DNA of 64,000 nucleotides from Thunnus maccoyii. Taxonomy: Eukaryota > Chordata > Actinopteri > Scombriformes > Scombridae. The DNA lies in the NCBI RefSeq assembly GCF_910596095.1, contig NC_056539.1:5016001-5080000 (forward strand), written 5' to 3'. This document shows, in pieces, positions 35,901 to 52,100 of the stretch (positions within the stretch are counted from its first letter, which is position 1; every line of letters starts with the position of its first letter). The position numbers and the translations under genes are program-made. The notes beneath the pieces were generated by a model, which ran no database searches, was not told the DNA's origin, and saw nothing but the letters and a program-made list of their open reading frames with translations.

Positions 35901-37470
35901 TTTCTCTGAGCAGCAATATTATTATATTCTTTGAGATGTATCATCTAGTTTTCAATGGGAGCCTACATACAGCTGATTTGATTCAGGCAGCAACATGTTC
36001 TGTCCTCTGGTGCCACCCTCAGGCCAAGTTTTACACTGTTTGTCCCACAAAGGAATTCAGTTTAGCAAAGTTGTCATCATCAGCGAATTTGTTTTCTGGT
36101 GTGTAATGAACACTACAGCCTCAGGAGGCTGCTAGTGCAGCTGTAGACTTCAGCTTTGTTGACATTTTGAAGACCAAACAATAAAGCAGCTGTTTGAACA
36201 ATATTCAATATTTGTTATAATTGCATGAATGCCCCACCAGTGGAAAGCACAGATTAGAAAGTTATACATAATCTTATCAAACTCCCATTAATAAAACCAG
36301 TACATTACAGCCATTCTCTGCTTTGGGACAGGACTATCATATTTCTAGCATCTTCAATGGGATAAGGCTGGCCTTATTCTATATATTTCTCATTGTCAAC
36401 AAATCCCATGAAAAACCCCAAACCGTCAATGTGTTAGTCTGTCTCTTCATACTTTCTGACTGTTGTGGCACTCAGCTCCAAGCCCAGTGGTTCCCACTGA
36501 AGATTTACATCTTTGAAAATGGACAACAAAAGCACAAAACACTCTTAAATAACTGGGCACTGTAGTTTAAAGCAAAAATTAGAGTATAATACACATTTGG
36601 TGTTCTAGTTAGTATTTCTGACAGCAGGACGATGTGTGTGTGTGTTTGTGAGGGACTGAGTCAAAATAAACTACAATGTCCATTCATCATAAGAAAGGAA
36701 CATGTTACCCAGTGCAACAGTGTGGCTCACTGATGTGTTTTTGGACAATAATGCAATGTACTCTGTGCAATACAGCAATAGCTGTATTGCACAGAGTACT
36801 ATGTCAGGCTTTGAAACACAGACAGTATTTGTTAGTAGGATTAATTCATTGTTGGTTTTGTCTTTTCATGGGATTTGTAGCCTGGAAACCAGATGAATCT
36901 GCCGAGCTCATGTTTTATTTGCGTCTGACCCCCCCTTCCACTCAGACTGGTTTCCACCAAGTGGCAAACTCTGGGGCTGAAAAATGAAGCCAATGCAGAA
37001 GTGCCAAAAACTGCAGTTCCTTGAACGGCCACTTGAGGCTCCAAAAGCGAGTCAATCCTCATAGACCTCCATGTTAAAATGCCCAACTTTACAGCAGAAA
37101 TAAACATGTTTACAGCCTGGAACAAAAAACACTTTAGTCAGACAATACTATACAATTTGGGTACAACGGGAAAAACAGAAAACATTGCTTTGCAGTTACA
37201 CAGTAATGATGGCCTTGCCTAAGGTTAGGGATGGATGAGTGTTTACACCTCTATTTCGATAGTTTATTGTGCTATATAAACCTTTATCACATGAACCTCA
37301 GATAGAAAATCTATTTCCTTGTGTTTTCCTGTTTCTGAATGAAGTTTTTGTGCACTTTGTCTTTTCTCCAGAACATTCAGAAGATGCTGGGTCTTGCGCC
37401 TTCCAGAGCTGCAACAAAACAGGCTGGAGGCTTCCTGGGACCTCCCCCCCAAGCAGCTAAGTTTTCCTAA
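32920..37470 (+). CDS. tmco1: Transmembrane and coiled-coil domains 1 (ER Ca2+ load-activated channel / translocon subunit)
   Basis: ER membrane protein of the Oxa1 superfamily, reported as part of the multipass translocon and as a Ca2+ load-activated leak channel. Seven exons: 32920-32989, 34740-34817, 34928-34987, 35148-35194, 35361-35428, 35707-35851 and 37372-37470, giving 188 aa, the same as human. The first membrane segment is FADTILIVFISVCTALLAEG. It is followed by a Lys/Glu-rich coiled coil (YKRLKAEVEKQSKK to KLKNNNRDLS), then MKSMFAIGFCFTALMGMFNS and FIFLYILCTMSIRQ as further hydrophobic segments. The tail is IQKMLGLAPSRAATKQ, ending in FLGPPP and KFS. Identity to mammalian TMCO1 is nearly complete. 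Introns 1 and 6 hold MITEs, including a 19-bp perfect hairpin. AATAAA lies at 37843. Confidence 0.97.
33638..34552. mobile_element. hAT-type MITE (CAGTGGTGGAA ends) in tmco1 intron 1
   Basis: The right end reads TTCTTTCCACCACTG, i.e. CAGTGGTGGAAAGAA inward, a hAT-style terminus. The left begins AAAGTACTCAGATCC followed by repeated AAGTAAAAGTAC words that mirror the right end. The body includes CCTAGGGGTCGGGCCCCTCC. A second copy in opposite orientation lies at 51775-52670. Non-coding. Confidence 0.8.
36390..36885. mobile_element. Foldback repeat with 19-bp perfect hairpin in tmco1 intron 6
   Basis: The outer words CAAATCCCATGAAAA (about 36401) and TTTTCATGGGATTTG (about 36865) are exact inverted copies, with weaker pairing between. 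The interior includes a 19-bp perfect inverted repeat with a 4-base AATA loop at 36758-36799. The sequence CAGTGCAACAGTGTGGCTCA resembles a common teleost repeat. No coding potential. Confidence 0.6.
36895..37130. repeat. Interspersed repeat fragment
   Basis: Contains GGGGCTGAAAAATGAAGCCA and ACTTGAGGCTCCAAAAGCGA, words I associate with an abundant teleost interspersed repeat. Boundaries uncertain. Located in tmco1 intron 6. Confidence 0.4.
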
Positions 37471-37842
37471 TCATCGGACAGGTTCAAGAGTGCTGTTCCA
37501 TCACTGCGACTGTGTGCAGTCATGGCTTCCTCATCAGACCACAGACACGACTGTTTCAAGCTGTGCCGGAGCAAACATATTCTCTATTGTAGCTACTGTA
37601 TCACTACCCTCTGTTTGACTTCTAATACACGTGTTGTTTATTTAACTTTCAGATTGTCTTATGTAGAAATTAGAAGAAAAGTTGTTCTTAATTATATTGA
37701 TTACCAAAGGATACAAATGTCTACCTTGTATTCTGTGCAACCATATGTTGTTTTTGGAATTTTAATTATTAATTGGCACAATAAACATCTGATCCATTTG
37801 TCAGTATTATTGTATATCATTGTCTTTCACTTCTTGCAAATT

Positions 37843-37848
37843 AATAAA
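37843..37848 (+). terminator. tmco1: tmco1 polyadenylation signal AATAAA
   Basis: Canonical hexamer about 375 bp after the stop codon, followed by a TG/T-rich element. Confidence 0.75.
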
Positions 37849-38111
37849 GTTTTATGATCATGTTTAAGTAGTGTTTTTTTAATTTCTGATTTTTTTTCTG
37901 ATGATTTCTCTTTTATTTCTCTGCCTTCTCGTGTCATTATCAGCTAAAGTGTTCACACCCTTGTGAGACCTCCATGGCATGGAATTATCCCCCATTTCCA
38001 CCCTCCATTATTCAAGCATCCTGACCAAACAGTTGGAGTCACTAGTGCAGCAACACGGTTGAGAACTTTCACAGGCTTCCCACTTGCAAACACAGAAAAG
38101 CCAGAGGTACC

Positions 38112-38496
38112 TTAAAGGTGCCCTGTGGAGTTTTTCTGTCAACAAAGTTTCTGTTTACATTCAGTGTTACTCACCAAAACACACTGTGTATCCTTGAGCT
38201 TTAACAAATGTGTTCAATGTGTGTTCTTCCTCCAAACATTTTCATTTAGCAATTTGTCTTAAAATTTTGAAACCTGCATTATTTACATCCATGGTCACTA
38301 GCTAGCAGTATTCTTCCCTGCCTTTCCTGTTGAATTGCTGCGCTTCTTGGTGCGTTACTGCCACCTGTTGATGAATGTAATAGGGTGGAACCATTGACTG
38401 GAAGGAGTGCAGGACAAGAAACAAAACCACAACCCAAATCTAAAAACATTGCTCCAGAGTGCTGCTAGTTGTCAAGAACTCTACAGGTCACCTTTT
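38112..38496. mobile_element. MITE with ends TTAAAGGTGCCCTGTGGAG
   Basis: The left end TTAAAGGTGCCCTGTGGAG and the right end CTCTACAGGTCACCTTTTA are imperfect inverted copies, about 385 bp apart. No coding sequence. Located between tmco1 and aldh9a1. Confidence 0.75.
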
Positions 38497-38557
38497 ATTG
38501 GGTTTCAAACCCTGGGTTTCATTTCACAACAAACACTTGTGATGGTAGGAAAAAAAC

Positions 38558-38672
38558 AGGTGTTACTAATAACATTAACAACAGCTCATTCTATTCTAAT
38601 AGCCCCAATGAGCCAGCATGCACAATACCAGGACCCTGAAACTGAAACAGTTAAATGAAATTCAGTCATCAC
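38558..38672. mobile_element. MITE fragment, family G
   Basis: Shares GTGTTACTAATAACATTAAC and CCCTGAAACTGAAACAG with the copy at 59563-59800. Confidence 0.65.
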
Positions 38673-38723
38673 TCATTTTATTATTTATGGAAAAAAGCTT
38701 GTTCTCTCTTTAATTATTGTGCT

Positions 38724-39198
38724 CTTCACAATTTTTCAAGCATGTCTTAAAACAGGTGTCCATATGAACAGTGAAAGAGGTTTTCTTTGCTGTAATCATT
38801 CCTCCTGTTCATACTGGCTATTAAAAGATCTCCTTCAAATGTGCTTTCAATGTAAGTGATGGAGGACACACAATCATTTTGTGTAAAAATGCGTTTAAAA
38901 GATGATCTGAAGCTTTTATGAGACTTCAGCATTCTGAGTTAGTCATATCAAGTGGATATCTGCCACATTTACAGTGTTTCCCTGTTGAGCTGCGGTGGAA
39001 GGATAGTAACAAAAAGAGGAACTTTGGCACTAAAAAGACTGTAATGTTGAAAGATATCTACTTGATTTGACTCATTTGGATGACTGAAGCTTCATATTAG
39101 CTTCAGATAAACAGGAATGATTACAGCAAACATATTTCAGTGTTCACCTGACTATTGTTTTAAGACAGACTTGAAAAACAGTGAACTTGTCCTTTAAG
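38724..39198. mobile_element. Foldback MITE, family A, copy A5
   Basis: Left half TTTTTCAAGCATGTCTTAAA; right half ends TTTTAAGACAGACTTGAAAA then TTGTCCTTTAA. Halves mirror each other around 38985. Located between tmco1 and aldh9a1. Confidence 0.8.
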
Positions 39199-39548
39199 AC
39201 TAATTTCAGTGTTAAATAGAGCAGTCTAGGCCCTCTTCCAGCAGAAACAACTGTCTATCCCGTATGTTTTGTGTATTTTTACTGGAACAGCTTCATCACT
39301 TTGTTGGAAAAATATATGACTCTTACAAAACAGATGATTTGACCAATAATAAAATAAAGAAGTGTAAAACTTTAAATGAAAACATAAATTTTATCATGCC
39401 AGTCACTAAGGATTTTTCAAGACAATAGACTGTTTTGTGGAGAACATGCTTTTGAGGTGGCTTTAGAGGATTTGATTTAGTACAACAGGATTTTTTTTAG
39501 TGCTATTTCAAATAAATCCTAATAATATAAATAATAAATAAATGAATA

Positions 39549-39575
39549 ATCTTTTTTTTTTTTTTTTTTTTTTTT
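39549..39575. repeat. Poly-T run
   Basis: About 25 consecutive T bases in an AT-rich region. Confidence 0.9.
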
Positions 39576-39806
39576 ACCACTAAAGCAGAAATGATAGCTA
39601 ATTTCATGGCAAAATTCAATATCCTTGAATAATTTTTCCTTCCTTCCTTTATTTATATTTATTTATTTTTCTGTATATTATTAACTTACTTATTATAACT
39701 TGTCTATGTTGAGACAACTACACATGGGTCCTCTCAACTAACTTGGGAAAGTAAAAAGTAACACGTTCTCTATCGGGACAGGACGAGCTGCAACCCAATA
39801 TAAAAT

Positions 39807-39903
39807 AAACAGAAATGAGACGCACCCAGAGGATACAATAAACAGAAATGAGACGCACCCAGGGGACAAGACAAACAGAAATGAGACTACCCAGAGGCAG
39901 TAC
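39807..39903. repeat. aldh9a1: 33-bp tandem repeat upstream of aldh9a1
   Basis: Three units starting at 39807, 39840 and 39873, each beginning AAACAGAAATGAGAC and including ACCCAG. The array ends about 100 bp before the proposed end of the noncoding first exon, so it is in the promoter or 5' UTR. Confidence 0.9.
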
Positions 39904-40195
39904 TCCATGTTGGACGATAGAGGCGTGTACTGTCTGCTGAAGGGGATTAATGTTCATATGTGTACCGGTGTCGAGTGAACGTCTAGTTCGTGTACGGAAG
40001 CGCTAACGGTGAGTCCACATCACACTTTCTCTGTGTCATTGTCATTAACGTCTAACTCCTGTTAGCTTAAGTGCTTAGCTGAGCTAACAGTTAAAGCATA
40101 AAGATATACAGCGTGAATTTGCATGTTGTCCTAAATATTCTGCACAATATGTGTATGTAAGTAATTTTGCTGTAACTGTTGCAGGTCCTCTCACA

Positions 40196-45600
<5,405 letters not shown>

Positions 45601-45639
45601 AACTCCTCACCAAGTTTACACTGCTGTGACCAGAAATTT

Positions 45640-45645
45640 AATAAA
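45640..45645 (+). terminator. aldh9a1: aldh9a1 proximal polyadenylation signal
   Basis: AATAAA 40 bp after the stop codon; a second AATAAA at 46006-46011 may give a longer 3' UTR. Confidence 0.65.
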
Positions 45646-46500
45646 ACTCTTCACCCTTTAGTCATGATCACTACACCAGACATGAGGACCTATAGCACTC
45701 TCCTCTTTTGCACTGTTTGTATTTTACCTGTGTACTTAGAGAAACATGCCTGAAAAAATCACATGTAAGAACTGAATATGTGGACTATTATAGCTTCTTA
45801 CCTGTTCACAGTCTTAATTTTCATTAGCTAACAAGTTAACCTGCTTTAGCATTGAGCAAGTAAATCAGTGCGCTGCTAATCAAATAAAAAAACCTGCCTT
45901 AAGTAGAAACTGAGAAGGAAACGGCATTAGAAGAAAGACAGCTGGTGTCAGATACTGTGAATTTCAGTGAAATTCTGTTGGACAGCTACTACCTTTTTGT
46001 AACAAAATAAATTCCATTCAGATACAAACTCTTTGTTCCTGGTTACTTGCTGCTTCAGGGGAGAGGAGAGGAAATGACAAGGAGACAAAATAGAACTAAG
46101 GATGAATGATATAGATTTTATTTATTTATTTATTTTACAGATATGGAACATCCAATATTCTTCATATTTGCCAGTACAAATACTGACTCAGATATGTGAC
46201 ATCTTAATGTGATACCACATTTACACCCTCAACTACTGTAATACACCTGTTGTATTACAAGTACACTAGTTTGCTCAGCTTATCACTATTGAGCAATTCT
46301 TGCTTAATCATTTATGAGACCTCATTTGTTTTTAACACCGCTTTGTTTTATTACTTGATAGTCCAGTTTACAAGTGTGTGCAGTCACTCAAGCACCAATT
46401 GCTTTCTCTGAAGTGTAGAAATTTTTAAATGTGTGTTCTTGAAATGAATCATCTTCAGTGTGGATGTTTAATATAAAATATGCCTGTTGTAGGTTCTATA

Positions 46501-46792
46501 TAGTCCCCTGTCACTCAAAAATATGTTTTTCTTGTTCCTACAGTTGGATGTTTGAGCTTCACAGTGTAGAATGCTTAAAGTGGGAAGTTTCAGTGTGCTC
46601 ACTGAAAATCTTATTTCAAGTTCAACTTTTGAAATGAAAAAATATTTGCATATTCAATTTTTAATGAGGAAGAAGGAGTAGATGCCATTTTAAGGAATTT
46701 TACATGGTAATTATACTTATTTGTGGAAAAATCATATCAGAGATACATTATTGTTCCAAGCAGAATATTTTTGCGTGGAGGGGATCTTTAAA
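46501..46792. mobile_element. TTAA-type MITE, family B, shortened copy B3
   Basis: Matches the start (GTTGGATGTTTGAGCTTCAC) and the end (GAGGAAGAAGGAGTAGATG, GTGGAGGGGATCTTTAA) of the family but lacks roughly 200 bp of the middle. Confidence 0.75.
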
Positions 46793-47244
46793 TAATAATT
46801 ACTGTTAAACTGACAGGTATGGGACACTGCAGCATGTTGTAGTTAAAAGACAGTGTGGACAACCAGAGTTCTGTCCAGATGACAATAATAATAAACTTTA
46901 TTTATATAGCATTTTCTCAATAATGTTACAAAGTGCTTTACAAAAAAACCCCCCAAAAAACAGACAAGGCAGATAAAAAGAAAGTAGAGACAATAAAATG
47001 AAAAGGCTAAAATAAATAAAAGTATATATCAAACATGTCAAAAAGCTTTTACAAAGAATATAAAAGAGGGCATCACCACATAAGTGCTGTATTACCAATA
47101 AGATTAAAGACGTACACATCCAAATTTTACACAGTAGATATCCAACAAATGGACTCAAATGGAAGATTATATATTGTGTAAAACTAATCATAATATTAAA
47201 ATTGACTGTAAAAATGTCATTACACTTCAAACATGATAAATATA

Positions 47245-47690
47245 GGGGAGAATGGGGTAAATAGAGCCAGTGGGTAAAATGAGCCACCCCCTTTATCTTG
47301 GTAACCATAAACAAAAGTAATCATGTGATCACAAATTAAGAAAGTATAGTTCACATTAATCAATCCATCTCAGACTCAAGCACATGGAGAGAGTGGTCAG
47401 CAAAACAGAGCAAAAAAAAAAGATTTTTGTCATGCCAAGTGATTTCATCATGTTATTAAAGTTATCAGTCTTGTATCTTAATTAAAAAAGATAAGTTTTA
47501 GACATTATGACATGTTAATTTAAGTCAGTGTAAGCAACAAAACAAAGTCATAAACGTAACATAACTGTGGATCTGAACCACTGTGTGAAACAGTTTTGTC
47601 AAAATAGAGGTTGTGGGGTAAAACGTGTCAGTGACATTGGGGCAAGTTGAGTCAATGGTTCAATTTACTCCCAAAAATATTTTCCGATAT
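47245..47690. mobile_element. TA-flanked transposon, one end only
   Basis: Begins (TA)GGGGAGAATGGGGTAAATAG with later related words GTGGGGTAAAACGTG and GGGGCAAGTTGAGTC. No matching inverted end was found, so it is truncated. Related in style to 9362-10550. Confidence 0.55.
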
Positions 47691-47817
47691 TCTAGAGACT
47701 AGAGACCCTGTTCATGTTAATGTTTGATCACTGTTACAAGTATTACAATGTTGATGAATAAATACCTAATTGTTGATTGATGTTAAGTTTAAGCCACACA
47801 CAAACATGCTATACATA

Positions 47818-48645
47818 CAGACGGGTGGCAAATTAAAGGAAAAGCCAACATAGAGTGTCTTAGTAAGGTGTTGGGCCACCAGAACAGCATCAATACACCT
47901 TGGCATTGATTCTACAGTCTCTGAACTCTACTGGAGGAATGAACACCATTCATCCAAAAGATGATGATGGTGGTGGTGGAGAACGCTGTCCAACACATCG
48001 ATTCAAAATCTCCCATACGTGTTCAAATAGGTTGAGATCTGGTGACTGTGAAGGTCATAGCATATGATTCACATCATTTTCATATTCATCAAACCATTCA
48101 GTGACCCCTCGTGCCCTTTGAATGTGGGCATTGTCATTGAAATGGAATGGAATGTCCAGGGAGGAAAGGCAGATAAGGATTTAGCCTTCAAGTCTTAATT
48201 CTAAGCAGAGACCAAAAGAAACTCCCTAGAGATACGGTGAATTAATTAAAAATAACTGTTAGGGTGATGAATATGGGATGATTGTGATGCATGTGGCTGT
48301 ATATGCAAGCACCAACACTGAACTTCATTCAATATCTCTTCAGCCTAGCAAACTGGGAGATCTGGACTTGAAAATATGTATTCTGGATATTGCAATAAAA
48401 CTCTGAAAGACAACTTGCTCTCTGTGAATTCATCTTAAATTTCCACTACAGTCATCCTGGAAGAAACAACTCCCATCAAGGTAAAAATGTTTCATCATAG
48501 GATAAAGGTGATCACTCAGGACAGTGGACCCAAACCATGCCAGCAAAATGCCCCCCAAATCATAACAGAGCCACCAGACCCCCTCACTGTAGGGGTCAAG
48601 CATTCAGACCTGGACCAGTTTTTCCTTTAATTTGATACCTGTCTG
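47818..48645. mobile_element. Tc1/mariner-type non-autonomous element, interrupted by a solo LTR
   Basis: The ends CAGACGGGTGGCAAATTAAA and its inverted partner (TTTAATTTGATACCTGTCTG) are flanked by TA on each side. The body has GTGTTGGGCCACCAGAACAG and GTTGAGATCTGGTGACTGTG, known from an abundant fish repeat. Removing 48138-48450 and one GTCAT restores a continuous body of about 510 bp. No transposase. Confidence 0.85.
48138..48450 (+). mobile_element. Solo LTR (retroviral/LTR-retrotransposon fossil)
   Basis: A 313-bp insert that begins TG and ends CA and is flanked by an exact 5-bp duplication GTCAT (48133-48137, 48451-48455). It contains AATAAA in its right part, as LTRs do. It has no internal coding region, so it is a lone LTR left after recombination. 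A 5-bp duplication fits Gypsy-type or related elements; the family is not assigned. Age: younger than its host MITE; the exact duplication suggests a moderately young insertion. Confidence 0.75.
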
Positions 48646-49145
48646 TATACACAAAAACACATTCACACACATATTATTTCTGTGGCTAACACACAAAGCT
48701 CACAGTTGAATCTTTACTGAAAGTGTTTAGGTGACATGTTGAACAACAGGACACAAACATATAATTTTACTGAAAAGTATGAGTTTTTGCCTTTGTTAAA
48801 TCGATGACATTAATAAAGTTCAAAATTATCTCAAATTTGTTTGATTTTGTGTAATTTTTATATCAGTATTTAATGGTAACACTATTTTCTATTTCTATTT
48901 TATAATCTTTTTATCATAACCTGAAACTCCTTCTTTTTAAATTATCATTATTCTTTATTTAAACTCGTATTCTTGTTTCTTTATTCTGTTGAGCATATCT
49001 GCACTGTTTGTGTATTTAAATGTTTTTTAAGTAAAGTTCGAAAAAAAATCCAAACACAAGCATTTATTTTGACAGCGATGAACCGGAAGTGTTTCTGCTC
49101 ACTGTTTTGAGTATTCCATCGTTGTCTTGTAGCGTCCGTTCAACA

Positions 49146-52100
49146 ATGCAGGTAATGTCATTTTAGTCCAATATACTGCGAAAGACCACATAGTTCTTTA
49201 TCATAGTATTCGTTGGAGTCTTGTTTGTATTCGGTGCTTGTGGTTTATTTGTCATTAGAACTAGCAGTAGTTAGTTTGCTACATTAGGTAGTTAGCGTTC
49301 AGCTAAGTTAGCATATCTACCATCACTGTAGAGTCGCACGGACTGTCGCTATGATGCACTGTGATGTGAGTGTATTTAGATATTAGACTGACTTGTCTTT
49401 TTTCCTCCTTCAGCAGCGAGAAGAGAAGCAGTTAGAAGCGTCGGTGGAGTCGCTCGCTTCTCGAGTGGCACACGTCAAAAACGCTCTTCACAGTTTCATT
49501 TATAAGTTGGAAAATGAATACGAGCGATTAACATGGTAAGTAAAGCGTCTGCTTTACTTATAATGGGGTAACAACGACTACCTATTTTACACTTTTAATG
49601 TCATCATTATTAGTATAGATGATTATTATATTATAGATGATTAAATAGATGGTTGACCACCAAACACGTAATATCACATTTGTTTGTTTTTTCATGCAAA
49701 GCAAAGAATTGGAATATTAATATGACTAAATTCTGTTTACTTAAATGTAGACATTTGAAGTTGTCACTTCATCATTTTCAGCCTTAAATGCCTCAGCATC
49801 AGGTGTTGTATGTGTGAAGTTGTATGTGCAACTTAATTGCACAAAAACAATGAAGTGAACAACTTCACACACAACACGCATGTTGAAAGTGTTGAAATTT
49901 AAGAAAATGGTGAAAAATGTTGATCACTGTTTCCCAAAGCCCAAGGGAACATCCTTGAATGTCCTGGTTTGTCCACAACCCAAAGATATTTAGTAAAATA
50001 TATAGAAGACTAAATAAACCAGAATATATTTACATTTGAGTCACTGGAATTGGAGATTTTTTTTCTTGAAAAATGACTCAAAACGATGAAACCAAATCAA
50101 AATAGTTGCTGATTCATTCAGTAGTTAATCAATTAATTGACTAATCAAACAATCTATTGAAAAGTACATTTTACATATTGCAATTTAACTGACTTTCAAC
50201 AGTAGAGTCTGTGTCCAAGTAAAAACATAGTCAAAAGTCTCCATAAGCTAGAAATAACTGGGTTGTGTGCATGAAGACTTTGTGTGACTGATGCTTTAGA
50301 CGTCTTTATTGGAGATGATCGTGCAAAATGAGTTGTATTAGAATGTTTGGCTTCCAAAATTGTGACCATACACCAGTCACAGTTTGCAAAGATAATCACG
50401 CCAGTCAGTCTCTGTCTCACTCTCTAGCCAAACTCTAAAATCAAGACTGAGTTGTCATTGTGTGATATTAATGAAAAAATATCTTTATCATAATATGTAG
50501 TGGATTGTTGTGGAAACCGAAATCTGTAATGTTTTAAAATTAATATGATATCTATCGCTATGATGGAGGGTGTTGAAACTATCCACTTAACATCAGCATT
50601 ACCTGGTTAGTCAATGACATGTTTTACTGCATAAAAACAATGAGGAACTGTCATCATTTGTCATTAAAATGTACAGATTTTAATTTCTAAGAGGTTTTTG
50701 GCAGATAAATTTTCATTCTCAGATGCTGTGGTGTGTGTTTTCGTCACTCAGGCCCCAGGTTTTGGACAACTTTGCTCTTTTATCTGGTCAGCTGAACACT
50801 ATCAATAAACTTCTCAAGAATGAGAAGACACCATCCTTTCGCAACCAGGTCATCATACCCCTGCTTCTGTCTCCAGACCGGGATGAGGATTTAGCAGTGA
50901 GTATCTTTCACTCTTAAAGCCACTTAAGTGTCTGTCTTTCTGACCTGGCCATTCATCACATCTGCTTATTGTCTGTTAGAAACTCACAGAGCAGCGTGTC
51001 CCGGTGTTCAGCCACGAGATTGTGCCGGACTACTTGCGAACCAAGCCTGATCCAGAGGTGGAGGAGCAGGAGAAACAGCTGAGTGCAGAGGCCACACGTA
51101 TAGGCCCAGAGGTGGCGCAGGTACGTTAGTTATCATACAGACTGACTGGATTGATGCTGTCTTACTCTTGATAGAACATGAAGCAATTTTACTGTTCAAA
51201 AACGTAGAAATCTCACTTGTGTATTTTGCATTATTAAAATTATCAGGTGACATTTTTTACCAACAGAAACAGATCCAGACGTTGAATAAGTTGTGTACTA
51301 GTCTGCTGGAGAAGCTAAACAATCCTCGTGAGGACAGAGATGCAGAAAGTGCAGGTATGTACATGGTTTCACTGAGCACGTCATTCATCTTGAATTGTAA
51401 ACTGAACTGTGCATGATTTGGTCTTTTCAGCAATACGCCAGAACAAACCATCTTTTAACCCGGCCGACACAAACGCACTGGTTGGAGCGGTTGCATTTGG
51501 AAAGGGGCTTTCCAAATGTAGACCCCCAGGGCAGGTGGCCCCAGGACACCCAGGACAAGGGCCCATGATGAGTGGAGGTCCCACCTTACAGCAAGTCACC
51601 ATTGGTGGTGGTTCAAGCCAGCAAGCAGGTATGGGAGGACCTGTGGCTCCACAGCAGCAAGGACAGCCAGGTAGGAGGCCTGGAGATCTGGGTTAGTAGT
51701 TCACCTGACAACTTTTTTTTTTTTTACACTACATTACACATTACATGCATGGTAGCAGCCACAGTTGAGCAACACAGTTCTACACTCAGGTACTGTACTT
51801 AAGAACAATTTTGATGTTCTTTACTTGATTATGTCCATTTGATGCTACTTTGGAGGGGCCCGACCCCTAGGTTTGGAACAACTGTACTGAACTAACTTTA
51901 TATAAAGTAGTTGAAACTAGCTCCACCGCCAGCAGCTACAACAGTAACATGCTGCTCTAACACTGATGCTTTAGTATTAATAATCTAATGGTGTCATATA
52001 TAATAATATATTAGTCAGAGGGACCAAACCACTACTTTTACTGCAATACTTTTACTAAACTTAGCACAAAAAGTAAGGAAATTTGTGTTTGGTAGATTAT

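Noticed and set aside
35516-35944. 142-codon minus-strand frame over tmco1 exon 6
   Set aside because: Antisense of a conserved coding exon.
46898-47314. 138-codon minus-strand frame rich in Phe/Leu/Ile
   Set aside because: AT-rich composition artefact with hydrophobic bias; no conserved motif.
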